A DNA stretch of 64,000 nucleotides, from positions 306,001 through 370,000 of the forward strand of contig JAOTON010001818.1 of assembly GCA_034440635.1 (NCBI GenBank), written 5' to 3'. The stretch comes from Lepas anatifera (lineage: Eukaryota > Arthropoda > Thecostraca > Lepadidae). The notes beneath the pieces were generated by a model. The model was not told the DNA's origin, ran no database searches, and worked only from the letters and a program-made list of their open reading frames with translations. Made by a program: the position numbers and the translations under genes. This document shows positions 35,911 through 46,028 of this stretch, in pieces (the first letter of the stretch is position 1; every line of letters begins with the position of its first letter).

Positions 35911-37255
35911 GGAAGCGACATTTCAGGGAGCGTCATCGACCTTGAGAGGCGTGTCTTTACAATTTCAGAGGGCGCCGATGGTCGATTGGGGGTTGGGGGA
36001 GGGGGATGGGGGGAGAAGGGTGGGGGGGGGCACCTAGCCTACTTATTCCCTGGATCCACCCATGGTCCAAAAACAGAAACATAATACTCTTATTGTAAAC
36101 TCAGACTTTTACGGTACTCTAATTACTTGTGATGCATTATGGGTAGTGTTGGGTACTTTTTTACCAGACCATAAATAAACAGAAACGGCCGCGCCGATCG
36201 CCGGCGTTGCCGCGGCGTGGACGCAGGGGTGACGCGTGGTGATTTGCTACAACGATGCGTGGAGAAACGGCATGTTAGTAAAGGTAACTTGGTGTTTCAT
36301 TGATATCTATGCAGATGGAATGTCGACATATGTCTCTTACCTAGCTGCATGCAAAATTTCATTTCCCTCCAATGACTCTAACCACCCTAAACCCCGGTGT
36401 GAAGCAAAAATGAACTGATAAAATTACCACTTTGAAATGCATTTTACGGCTTATAGCGCGGAAGCCGTAAGAGATAAGTGGGGGGTATGAGTGAGAAAAA
36501 TGACGGCAACGAAGTTTTCTATCCAGCCGTGTTAAGTTCAATACCGTAGCTATCATGGTCTGGAAACCAGGGGGCTGAGAATAAAAATTTTAAAAACTTA
36601 TATTTTATTTTTGCCTATAAAATAAAAAGTTTCAGTCTGAAAGTTTTTATCTCTAAATATATAATAAAGGAGGCTATTCTCTCTTATTATCTGAAATGGG
36701 AACTAATTTTTATCAATTAGATCGGAAGATATAAGGGTTTGAATGATATTTTGGGAAATGCAGACCTTCACGGAATGGGCCAAAAAGGACCCTTAAATTT
36801 CCGTTTTTGTTTTGTTTCTGTGTTTGTGCAGTACTGCACAAACCGGCCTTTAAGTTGATATTTGACTCAGAACCTGAACTGCTGTAGCTTCAGATATTTC
36901 GAGCCTGTAGTTTAGACCATGAGTTTTATGCCAAATTTAGGGTGCAAAGTTTAAAAGCTAATTTAGAGCCCTAAATTTAAAGCTTTTTCTTTCCAACTTT
37001 TTGTGTGAACTACAAATTTCCCTGATGTAAAAGGGTGCAAGTTTGAAGACTCTAGATGAATTAGCAAAAAATAGAAAAATAAAAGTTAAAAATCACATAA
37101 TGCAAAATTCTGGGCAAAATTTTGAAAATTTTGAAAATTGACAACCGTGGTGCTTATTCATTTGGAAGTGCCTTCTATCCACAAAAGTTTTAGGTCTCTG
37201 ATACCAGCGCTCAGAACAGACAACAACAACAACAACAACAACCCACTGTGTTGAC

Positions 37256-39784
37256 CTCGGCCTGCGGCATCGGCAGGTGCCGCTCCGGCGCAGGAGAAGC
37301 CGGTGACAATGTACGTTAGGCAAATAGTTCGATTGACAGGCGAGTGTTTTCAGCAGTATGATACATATACTAACGCGATGTTGGGACTTGAGGTCTTGTG
37401 TTCTCATTATGACTCCATTTGATCCCATGTGTAAGCCCATGTTCTCCTAAACTAACATGTTTCTGCACACTGCGCCACGTTTGCCCTCTGTTAATAGCAT
37501 CACATAAATAAACACACGTATAAATTTTGGTTTGTTAAGTAAAGACTGGGTATGGCCAGAACAAAGGAGATACAATATAAAATAGTATGGGTTTGCCGAC
37601 CATATTTCACCTATACCCGGAGAACTTCACACAATTCAGCCTATTTCTTACCGAGTTAGCTTTGGTTACCCTAAGTCCCAGTCCGCATGCGCAGTAAAGT
37701 CTGCAGTGAATAAGAGCGAAAATACCGTTATAGTTAACTGAAGCATGTCAATATGCCGTTTGTTTGTCTCCTGGTCTAAATTATCCCTTATAGCCTATTA
37801 TTCCTTAGAATTCCTACTGCACATGCACATAATAGTGCAGCGTCATAATGCCATCAATTAGGATTAGCAGATGATATTCTGCTTTTACTCGCAAAAATTT
37901 GAGCGAAATCGGTCTATTGGCTCCCGAGATAGCCTCCATGACCATAATTTCTAATGCGCATGCGCACTGACTTTTGTTGTTACCAAGGGTGACAAAACAT
38001 TCATGCTAACTTTAAGCACGTTGGCTTTCCCTCTGTTCAGGTCCTCCTCTGAAATATCCTAGCCTTTCAGGCCTATTTTCATAATTTCTTCTGCGCATGC
38101 GCAGAGCAGTGCAGCTTCAATTACATTTTTGACTTATATTTCGTGCTATTCTTTTGTTCACAAAATTTCAAAAAAATCGACTTGTAGGTTGCCGAGATAG
38201 CCTCTGTTACCATTAAATCCAGTGCGCATGCGCAGTGACTTTTTGTTGACCTGAATACCACATTCGAAATCTGCATGGTCGATTGCGTCTCATTGATATT
38301 GTTCGCTAATTTGGTACGGAGTACAACGAAATCTTCAATCTTTAATATGCTTATATACATACATGGTGGCTATTCAAATGGTGGTAGATACAATGGGCGG
38401 AGCTAGGGGCTGAACTCCCCCCCAATGTCAGAGTATCTATGGTTAATACAAACACAGAAGCTGTTCCGAGGCAATGGCGGGGAAGGCTCCAGTCCCGTAC
38501 CAGCCCCCATCCTCACTGCTCCCCCGTCCGAAATGTCTCCCATGAGCTATCTCAGCACGCCTCTGGACCCTGCTACCGTTCCCTAGATGCCTGAGGGCAT
38601 CACTGCTCACTTCCTCGGATCCCTAAACACGCCTCGACACCCTCTGCCCTCTAGTCAGGTTCCCGTCCGCCCCGACCGGCTAGCCACCCGCTGTATGCAC
38701 TCGGATAGAAATGTTATGCCTTTCTTGCACGTATTTACCGGCTGCAGCCTGTTGCCGCAGCACAGAAGTTCCATGCAAGAAGGGCAGAATGACGTCACTA
38801 CTGCTGCGGGAAAACGGGACCGAAGTATTTTGCTCCTCAGTGGCGAACTAGTCGTCGGAGCGTCATGAAACAAAAACGGCAGAGCTCATAATTTCCCATA
38901 CTACAAGTATAGAGAGAGCCATATATCTCAGCTGAGTATAAAGGCACTTTATCACGTGATCAATCTATTACAACCTATGAAAATCGCATCAAATTCAGTC
39001 TTTATCATCATATAGCTCAAAACCTATGGGAGACGCGCGGGTATGGTCAGGCAGATGGTTGTAGAACTTGAGCCGGGCTTTTTTTGGTACCAATTTCGAA
39101 AAGAAAATTTGGAAATATACAGCCATAAATTCCGAAAAAAACAAAAAATATTGTATTTTTGCAGAAAAATATTTCCCATTAACTCAGAAATTTGAGTTTA
39201 GAATATATTGTTGTAATGACAATACCCATCTCAGCAAAGAAAACTGCGTTAAAAAATGTCAAGAATTTTGAAAGTTATACGGTTTTAAAGTTTTAGGCCA
39301 TAATTGCAATGTTTTGGAAAAAGGGCCAAAACTGACCTTTAAAATTATGCTTTTGGTTCAGTTTAGTGTCTATGCAGTAATGCACAGTCCATTCTGTCTG
39401 TAAAAATCCAGTTTGGAGCACCTAGCATCATATCTTCAGATATTTCGAACTTATAACTTTGGTAATGCATTTCACTACAAGTTGGAGGTAAAAGTTTCAA
39501 AAAATCATTTTGGAAGTACAAATTTGGATTTTTTACTTCAAACTTTGAGCAACAACTGGTAATTGATTGTGTGTAAAAGAGGGTAAGTTTGAGAGCTGTA
39601 GAATAAAAATAGAAAAATAGAAAAATAAAAGTTTAGAAAAATATAATCCAAAATTTTGGAAAAGTTTTTGCAAAATTGGAAAATCTGCAGCCGTCGGGAT
39701 TTTTTATGGGTTCCTGCCTTTCATCCCTGCAAGTTTCAAGTATCTGATACCAGTCCTCAGAACAGACAACAACTACTACTACTA
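37256..39784 (+). repeat. Concatemer unit 5
   Basis: The first few hundred bases resemble unit 3 (for example 'cagtatgatacatatactaacgcg'). From about 37740 on it resembles unit 1, so it is a mosaic. It ends in an (ACT)n/(AAC)n stretch leading into the hairpin cluster. Confidence 0.75.
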
Positions 39785-40410
39785 CTACTACTACTGCGGA
39801 CAACAGGGAACGAAAAACTGTCAGTATAGAAGCCGTTTCTCACTTCGTTCGTCACCGGCTTCTGACAACAACGACGACGACGAGACCGGAAAAACTGTCA
39901 GAATAGAAGCCGTTTCTTACTTCGTTCGTCACCGGCTTCTGACAGACAACGACGACGACGAGACCGGAAAAACTGTCAGAATAGAAGCCGTTTCTTACTT
40001 CGTTCGTCACCGGCTTCTGACTACTACTACGGACAACAGAGAACGAAAAACTGTCAGTATAGAAGCCGTTTCTCACTTCGTTCGTCACCGGCTTCTGACA
40101 ACAACAGACAACCACGACGAGACCGGAAAAACTGTCAGAATAGAAGCCGTTTCTTACTTCGTTCGTCACCGGCTTCTGACAACAACAACAGACAACCACG
40201 ACGAGACCGGAAAAACTGTCAGAATAGAAGCCGTTTCTTACTTCGTTCGTCACCGGCTTCTGACGGACAACAGAGAACGAAAAACTGTCAGTATAGAAGC
40301 CGTTTCTCACTTCGTTCGTCACCGGCTTCTGACAACAACGACGACGACGAGACCGGAAAAACTGTCAGAATAGAAGCCGTTTCTTACTTCGTTCGTCACC
40401 GGCTTCTGAC
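39785..40410 (+). repeat. Eight tandem 3'-terminal hairpin modules
   Basis: Each module of about 70-83 bp has an AAC/GACGA-rich lead, then 'gaaaaactgtcag', then a hairpin AGAAGCCG ... CGGCTTCT, and ends TGAC. Two types alternate: one with 'gagaccgg ... cagaat ... cttact' and one with 'agaacga ... cagtat ... ctcact', in the order b-type/a-type a b b a b b a b. The long frame across 39852-40322 exists only because of the repetition. Confidence 0.8.
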
Positions 40411-40522
40411 AACAACAACAACAACAACAGACCACGACGAGACCCGTCTGAGCGGCCAGAATAGAGCCGCTTGAGAAATCTCAATGCGCTTCGCTCCATG
40501 GATTTCGTCATGCGGCTCTGAC
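40411..40522 (+). repeat. Outer 3' terminus of the concatemer
   Basis: An (AAC)n lead is followed by a divergent hairpin AGAGCCGC (40463-40470) with GCGGCTCT (40512-40519), ending TGAC at 40522. Its right arm complements the outer 5' motif at 21840-21852, unlike the inner modules. Gypsy sequence resumes at 40523. Confidence 0.75.
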
Positions 40523-41716
40523 AACTTGCAGCTGTTCAGGGGCACCAGCCCGCCTGCGATATACACGAAAGACCACTCCCCGCACAAGGCGGAGCCGAGG
40601 CCAATGCTTCAGCCAATGTCTTAGCCGAGCAGAGACACTGTTGCGGGACGGGTTCTCACCACTGGCCAAAACGATTGCAATCTCAGCCAAAGACTCGTCC
40701 TTGCTCTGCTCTTCCTGGATGAAGCTCAAGGGCCAATCCCAAGCAGCCACACGTGCACAATGTTCCCCTCTGTGATCCGGAGCTGACGTTGAGGAGGAAC
40801 ATTCATCAGGCTTATCACACACAGAGTTGGACCTATCAGGCAATGCGTCTCTGTCTGCAGGGTTCTCGACGGCGAAAGCCCTAGATCGGTGATCAAATCC
40901 TTGGATGGACCCCGGAGAGTGCTGGCTTAGTTCAGGCCGTTTCTGCACCGTGCCAAGGGGATTCTGCCCTGCTGTTAACCTGCAGCAGGGTTCCGTTTGG
41001 CATCCAACATCTGTCAGCTCAGAGGGTCGCCTGCTCAGGACGTCAGCTGCCGAATTCTCAGCCCCAGGTCGATACTGGATTTGAAACTGAAAATTCCCCA
41101 GGATCTCCAACCAACGTGCCAACATTCCGGAAGGATTCTTAAAGTTCAGCAGCCACTGGAGGCTACTATGATCCGTCCTGAGTCGGAACGACTTCCCCAT
41201 TAAATAATGAGAGAACTCCTGCACAAAAATCACGCAGGCCAGAAGCTCTTTCTTAGTGGTAGAGTAGTTTCTCTGGGATTTAGTCAAACGGTGACTCCCA
41301 TACGCAATCACACGGTCAGTGCCCGCCTGCTCCTGCATCAGAACAGCCCCCACACCCTCGTTGCTGGCATCGCAGTCAAGGGTGAAGTTGCCAGCATCGT
41401 CGCCGAAGTTGGGAAACGCAACAACGGGAGCCTCACAAAGTGCCGCCTTTAATCCCTGAAATGCCTGATCAGCGTCCTGTGACCACTGAAATGACACCTC
41501 CTTTCGCGTCAAACCAAACAGTGGTGCGGCAATGTGGGCAAAGTTTTTAACATACTTCCTGAAGTATGAGCAGAGGCCAAGGAAGCTAGCCAATTCTTTC
41601 TTGGTCCGAGGCTGAGGCCAGTCACGTGCTTTGGACACCTTCTCGGGATCTGTAGCCATGCCGCTACTGGAAATAACATGGCCCAAAAAACTACTTCTGG
41701 CGCAAAGAACTGACAT
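40508..41716 (-). pseudogene. pol: Gypsy pol, part 2: end of RT and RNase H
   Basis: It begins with the RT connection (WPQPRTKKELASFLGL, YFRKYVKNFAHIAAPL) and continues into RNase H (FTLDCDASNEGVGAVL, TKKELLACV, RTDHSSLQWLL). It is then cut at 40523 by the nested insertion; the last few codons and the stop come from the inserted DNA. The frame resumes at 21800 as part 3. Confidence 0.88.
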
Positions 41717-43392
41717 TTAGCCAAATTTAAAGTCAGACCAGCCGCCCGCAGGCGATGCAAAGTCCCATACAGTGACGTCAGCACCTCATCAAACGACTTC
41801 CCGTGCACGATTATGTCGTCAAAATAATGAACGCAAGAGTCTTTGGGCATATCACCAAGGACAAGATTCAGAAGCTTACAGCAGGTGAAGGGTGCAGAGC
41901 TCAAACCAAAGCACATACGCCTATATCTCCAGTTTCCGAGAGGAGTATTTATGGTGGCCTTGTCCCTATCACTGGGATCAATTTCCACCTGATGATACGC
42001 TGCGTTCATGTCCAACACACAGAAGAGTGATGAACCCGCAAGCGCTTCAAGCGTGTCGTCAATTCGCGGGATCGGGAAAGCTGGAAGTCTTGTTACAGAG
42101 TTCAGCTTACGCATATCAGCACAAATTCTCAGCTCACCAGACTTCTTTTTGACCAAGCAGATGGGGGATGCCCATCCACTTTCAGACTCCTCCAGGATTC
42201 CCTGACTTACCAACTTATCAAGCTCGTCCCGAACTTGTCCTGTCAAGTGTGGAGGAATTCGCCGGGGGCTCTGGCGGATCGGGGGGCTATCGCCTGTGTC
42301 TATTTTGTGCGTAACGAGTGAAGTGTGCCCAATGTGACCATCAAACATAGACTCGTGTTTCTTAAGCACAGATATCAATGCACGCCGCTGATGGTCTGAT
42401 ATATCAGCGCCAGTTAGGTCAACAAGTGACTCGATGTCCACGGCATCACCCGGCACCCCTGGTTTTTGCATGTCCTCCTCCACGAAACCGACCTCCAAAT
42501 CTGCCATATGTGAATGTTTTGGCAAGGTAATGTTATCTGTCGTTACATTACGAATCAATAGTGGTACAGATGACTTTTCTAAGTGAGCAACACACCTCAC
42601 CACCTCCACGCCAGGCATATCTAGACTCGGTTCCACAACAATCAAGCCCTCATAGTCACAATTGTGGACACGTCCTGTCACAAAACACTCCGATCCTGGG
42701 GGAAGCGAGACATCACTGCCAAGAACAGCACTACCCACAGATGTGCTATCAGCAGATATGGAGCGAATATTCTGATTGTTCACAACAACTAACTCTTTAC
42801 CAGGGAGATCAATGACACAAGGGACAGATTTAAGGAATTCTAGACCGAGAAGGCACGGCACATCAATGCTGTCAGAGACGTACATTTTTACTATATGGGT
42901 TTTACCAGCAACCTTAATAGGGACAGGCACTCTCCCCAAGAGGGGTAATTCAGCTTGAGACGCTGTTTTCGCCTTAGTTGAAGTTCCATGAAGATGAAGA
43001 CCTGATAGCAAATCATACACAGATTTGTTAAGAACACTTATGGAAGACCCAGTGTCAAGCAAAAATTTACAAGAGGTACCAGAGATAGAGCCTGAAAAAG
43101 TCATGCTGTCATAAAGGGCAACCCTATCCTCGGCCGGCCCCGATCCGCTGGCTTCAGGATCTGCGGAACCTACCATTGTTGGTCCTGAAAAGATCGTGTC
43201 AGTATGGAACGCAACACTGCTTTCATCTGTGCCACAATCAACAGGCTCAGAAACAGTGGCACCTATTGCTGGTGCTGACTGCGGGGGGGGGCGCTGTTCT
43301 GCGCTCTGCGGAACCACGCCCCCGTGTCCGTTTCCCCGCAACGGACACACATCAGAGGTGTGGCTACGTCGGCCACATCTTGAACAACACAT
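41509..43392 (-). pseudogene. pol: Gypsy pol, part 1: zinc knuckle, protease, reverse transcriptase
   Basis: The frame is open upstream to about 43530, overlapping gag in the -1 phase. Residues 2-16 of the ATG-started frame form a CX2CX4HX4C knuckle (CSRCGRRSHTSDVC). The aspartic protease motif LLDTGSSISVL lies at about residues 110-120. RT follows from about residue 370, with RICADMRKLNSVT, LFCVLDMNAAYHQ, the FGLSSAPFT block and YFDDIIVHG (the catalytic DD). After about 41700 a one-base loss in a T run shifts the frame, so RT continues in the next frame (part 2). This is a defective copy. Confidence 0.88.
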
Positions 43393-44156
43393 GTCACGCA
43401 GAGGACATGTCGCTCCAAGATGAGATAAGCTGCCACAACAGTAGCAGGCTCGTCTCGGAGCAGATGAAGTATCAGGGCGTCTGGTGTGACTGCCCAGATT
43501 CCCACCTCGTGGGCCCCCTGACCGTGACTTAAGCGACGCTCGATGGACTCGATACGCTGCAAAATTTGTTCCATCGCTGTGCTTTCTTCCCTTCTCACCT
43601 GTCTAACTGGTGTCTGGAAGCGTTCACTGCGAATCAAGTTCCTCACTTTGCTCACAGCGTCATCGAAAGTTTCGAAGCCTTGAGCTATTATCTGTTCCTG
43701 GTACTTAATGGGAAGGGTAGGCAGGAGACTATGGAACAGCACCTGATCGCTTACGTGACCAGGAAAAGCCTGGCCCATCAAATGTTTGAACTGGATGATG
43801 AAAGCATCAAGTGACATGGATGCCTCAAATTTTAACTCCCGAAGCTTTGCATGGGCATCCAGTGCACATGGTCTGACGAAAAATTTGGTCAAACTCTCAA
43901 CTGCAGCATCATATGATGTCCTGTGCTCAGATGTGAGCGACTCAAAAGCATCTCGTGCGACCCCAGTGAGGCAAAGGGGAAGAAATCGAAGCTTTAGATC
44001 ATCATTGAAGTTATGAATTGTGTAGAACGTGTCCAAATCAGATTTGAATCTGACAAATGATCCATCCCCTGAAAACTTTGGGGCCGGAAAAGAGAAGCTA
44101 CTAGTACCACAGCTAGGTCCCACCCCAGCTACCTCAGCATCAGATTTCATAGCCAT
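43263..44156 (-). CDS. gag: Gypsy gag (capsid) gene
   Basis: I start at the Met of MAMKSDAEV (44156). The longer frame from 44210 only adds a hydrophobic, non-gag-like lead. Capsid-like blocks include PAPKFSGDGSFVRFKSDLD, LPLCLTGVARDAFESL and the tail IESIERRLSH, typical of retrotransposon gag (LTR copia/gypsy gag domain). In this frame the nucleocapsid cysteines are not read. They appear in the -1 frame (from about 43530), where two CCHC knuckles occur at about 43400-43460 and 43345-43390. Either expression uses a -1 shift or an indel has moved the frame. Confidence 0.8.
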   Translation of the reverse strand: MAMKSDAEVAGVGPSCGTSSFSFPAPKFSGDGSFVRFKSDLDTFYTIHNFNDDLKLRFLPLCLTGVARDAFESLTSEHRTSYDAAVESLTKFFVRPCALDAHAKLRELKFEASMSLDAFIIQFKHLMGQAFPGHVSDQVLFHSLLPTLPIKYQEQIIAQGFETFDDAVSKVRNLIRSERFQTPVRQVRREESTAMEQILQRIESIERRLSHGQGAHEVGIWAVTPDALILHLLRDEPATVVAAYLILERHVLCVTCVVQDVADVATPLMCVRCGETDTGAWFRRAQNSAPPRSQHQQ

Positions 44157-44211
44157 CACACAGTGAAAACAAACAAATAGATAAACAACCAAACACAAAA
44201 GCACAAACAAC

Positions 44212-45091
44212 TTATCTTTTCGTAGTCCTCAGACGCCACGCGGGACGGCGGGAAGCATCATACAGCAGTGGCCGGATCAGCAGCAGGCCGGAAAATCCAG
44301 CGAAGGCAGCCTCAGTAGCCGGTGGAACGCGCAACAGCGCCAGGGGCGGCCAGAAACAGCTAGCCGCGGCAGAATCCACCGAAGACGAGAAGCAACCGCA
44401 GACTCGCTCCAACCGGAACGTGCAGCAACGCCAGTCACCACCGAAGAGGAGAGGCAGGCTCACCCACCACTGGTGACGTAATGCAGCAGCCGGTATCACC
44501 AGTGAAGCAACAGCAGGCACCACCAGTGAAGCAGCAGCAGGTACCACCAGTGAAGCAGCAGCAGGTACCACCAGTGAAGCAGCAGCAGGTACCACCAGTG
44601 AAGCAGCAGCAGGCACCACCAGTGAAGCAGTAGCAGGTACCACCAGTGAAGCAGCTTCACGCAGCGCAGAACCACCAAAAAGGTTCAACAACTTCAGGAA
44701 CAGCTGAAGAGATGCAGCAGTCTCAGCAGCTACTGAAGGAGTGGAGCATCGTGATGTCCCTCCATGAAGGCGCAGAAGGCTCAGAGGCACCAACGGTGGT
44801 ACAGAAACCAATCGACGTACTGTAGAGGGGCAGCATCATCGCAGTCCATCGAAGACACGCCCCAGCCTAATGAAACACAGAAGGCTGACGGAGCCGATAA
44901 TTACAGCAAAATCACTGAAGACTGGTAGCCTCTTCAGTTACTTCAACTTCAGTCACTGTTTCTGGCTGACAGTGACGCGGAGCGAGGTGTGATCCAGCAT
45001 GTCCAGCGGCAGGGCTGCCACAGCTAGAAACATGCTAATTTGAAAATAAAAGGCGTGGGACGAATAGTGCAAATCATAGATAAGCACTAAT
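44212..45091 (-). other. Gypsy leader with 24-bp tandem repeat
   Basis: This is non-coding leader between the primer-binding site and gag. It contains about six copies of a 24-bp unit 'caccagtgaagcagcagcaggtac' at about 44497-44660. Because 24 is divisible by three, long open frames result (one minus-strand frame reads ASLVVPAA repeatedly), but they sit in the leader and show no domain. Confidence 0.65.
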
Positions 45092-45102
45092 GGCTGTCAC
45101 CA
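45092..45102 (-). other. Candidate tRNA primer-binding site
   Basis: The minus strand reads TGGTGACAGCC one base inside the 5' LTR. It begins with TGG, as required to pair with a tRNA 3' CCA end. I cannot name the tRNA by eye. Confidence 0.55.
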
Positions 45103-45103
45103 T

Positions 45104-45470
45104 TGTAGACAATCTGAGCCTAGTCCCGAGTATATTAGGCCACGCACTGGCAACACAACATGACCGTCACGCTCCAGCACCGGGCTTCCAATGCCCCCCG
45201 CCTCCACAGGTCTCACTTGCAACGGGTCACCCCGCCCCGGGCTATGGCCAGCGATCGCCCAGGGGCGCACACATGACCACGCCGCACTCACTATACCGAA
45301 TTGCCCCAATCGGCCCCACGCCCAGCCACGCCTCGGCGCAAGCCAGCCCACGCACAGAGCAGGGGAGGGTGACCGGTCAGGCGCCCGACAGGGGGTGCGG
45401 GCAGGGGACGGCGACCAGCCGACCGCCCGGCAGGGGCGCTGACCGGGAGCAGCCGCACGAGCCGACTACA
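45104..45470 (-). repeat. 5' LTR of the gypsy element
   Basis: This 367-bp LTR matches 19688-20052 almost throughout. It is followed on the element strand, after one base, by a candidate primer-binding site. Confidence 0.9.
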
Positions 45471-45650
45471 TTACAAATCATATCTAAAGAGATTCTGAAC
45501 ACTTCTATGTTACCTGGAAGGCAATATATTACACAAATGAGCAGCCTTGGAGTTGTACGTATTTCAATGACGAGAGACTCCGTTTCTTCGGCTTCTAAGA
45601 TTCATGGAACCGTTTCTCGTAAAATGCACGAAATATACCGTACATGTGCC
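45471..45650 (-). pseudogene. LINE endonuclease fragment (upstream part)
   Basis: The minus-strand frame includes ESLVIEIRT, LLICVIYCLPGN and ISLDMICN, matching the endonuclease core strand 'E-x-I ... YRPP' of CR1/L2/Jockey elements. It continues in frame into 19687 once the gypsy element and one TTAC are removed. Confidence 0.8.
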
Positions 45651-46028
45651 TTAAAGCGAATGTGGCACCTTCATAGTGTGATTTTAACTGAGGTAGACAA
45701 GTTGTAAAGCAAGTCAGAAAACCCTATGTACCCTTAGCAGCAGGCCACAGTTGTCATGGCTGTTGGTGTGAAGACATACGCTGACGTCACGGTATCAGCC
45801 AATCGAAGCCCTTGAAGCGTATTGAATATGGTAGTGGTTGCCAGATCATGACATCATCTAGAGGCAGATATTTATTTCTTTCCCTAGAGGAGCATTTAAA
45901 AAATCAAAATATTGAGATTATTGAACATTTTTCAGAGAAATCATGGACGCCACCTTGATTTTCGGCTAAAAGTGTCCCTAATTACACTAAATTCCAGGAT
46001 GCGCCCAAGGTGCCACATTCCCTTTAAA
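45651..46028. mobile_element. MITE with GGGAATGTGGCACC ends
   Basis: The left end reads TTAAAGCGAATGTGGCACC and the right end is the complement of TTAAAGGGAATGTGGCACC, giving a TIR with TTAA-like borders. The interior matches 148-510. It marks the present 5' limit of the LINE. Confidence 0.7.

Larger units (their letters stand above)
33511..37255 (+). repeat. Concatemer unit 4
   Basis: The organisation equals unit 2: 5' module, satellite array, MITE, 3' module. It ends in (AAC)n and 'ccactgtgttgac' instead of a full hairpin module. Confidence 0.75.
21801..40522 (+). mobile_element. Helitron/Helentron-like concatemer inserted in gypsy pol
   Basis: Six head-to-tail units begin with 'ctcggcctgcggc' at 21801, 23123, 25697, 29537, 33511 and 37256. 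Each initial block continues with 'ggcgcaggag' and then a short motif later found inverted at the 3' side. The right side is a cluster of hairpins ending CTTCTGAC, then an outer end ending GCGGCTCTGAC. The outer left motif AGAGCCGCATGAC (21840-21852) is inverted at 40507-40519; inner units use AGAAGCCGGTGAC, inverted in the inner hairpins. Short sub-terminal inverted repeats plus a 3' hairpin, with no more than a 2-bp (AC) duplication, suggest rolling-circle Helitron/Helentron elements. No Rep/helicase ORF is present, so it is non-autonomous. The superfamily is inferred. Confidence 0.7.
19688..45470 (-). mobile_element. Ty3/gypsy LTR retrotransposon, split by an 18.7-kb nested insertion
   Basis: The LTRs at 19688-20052 (3') and 45104-45470 (5') begin and end in TG...CA. 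By eye they differ by about five substitutions and two single-base indels. TTAC flanks both sides (19684-19687 and 45471-45474). Gag, protease, RT, RNase H and integrase are encoded on the minus strand in the gypsy order. Without the insertion at 21801-40522 the element is about 7.06 kb. No envelope gene is visible. Pol carries a one-base frameshift in RT, a further frame change near its end and the large insertion, so the copy is defective. Confidence 0.92.
12788..45650 (-). mobile_element. LINE (CR1/L2/Jockey-like) fragmented by nested insertions
   Basis: A minus-strand non-LTR retrotransposon is recoverable in four pieces: 45471-45650 and 19391-19687 (endonuclease), 16111-16505 (linker) and 12788-15081 (reverse transcriptase and 3' end). 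The 3' end near 12788 is rich in AATAAA-like sequence. The pieces are separated by a gypsy element, a TIR element and a TTAA MITE. At the gypsy and TTAA MITE junctions, removal of the insert and one copy of its target duplication makes the LINE frame continuous. The 5' part, including the start of the endonuclease and any ORF1, is missing beyond 45650, where another MITE begins. Confidence 0.85.

Noticed and set aside
39852..40322. 156-codon minus-strand ORF with repeated KPVTNEVRNGFY
   Set aside because: It is generated by the tandem 3' hairpin modules of the concatemer.
21801..40522. Ordinary cut-and-paste DNA transposon with terminal inverted repeats
   Set aside because: The inverted motifs are only about 13 bp, sub-terminal at the left, and form half of a hairpin at the right. 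No target duplication longer than 2 bp is visible.
44212..44811. 199-codon minus-strand ORF upstream of gag
   Set aside because: The ORF comes from the 24-bp leader repeat and precedes gag; there is no retroviral domain.
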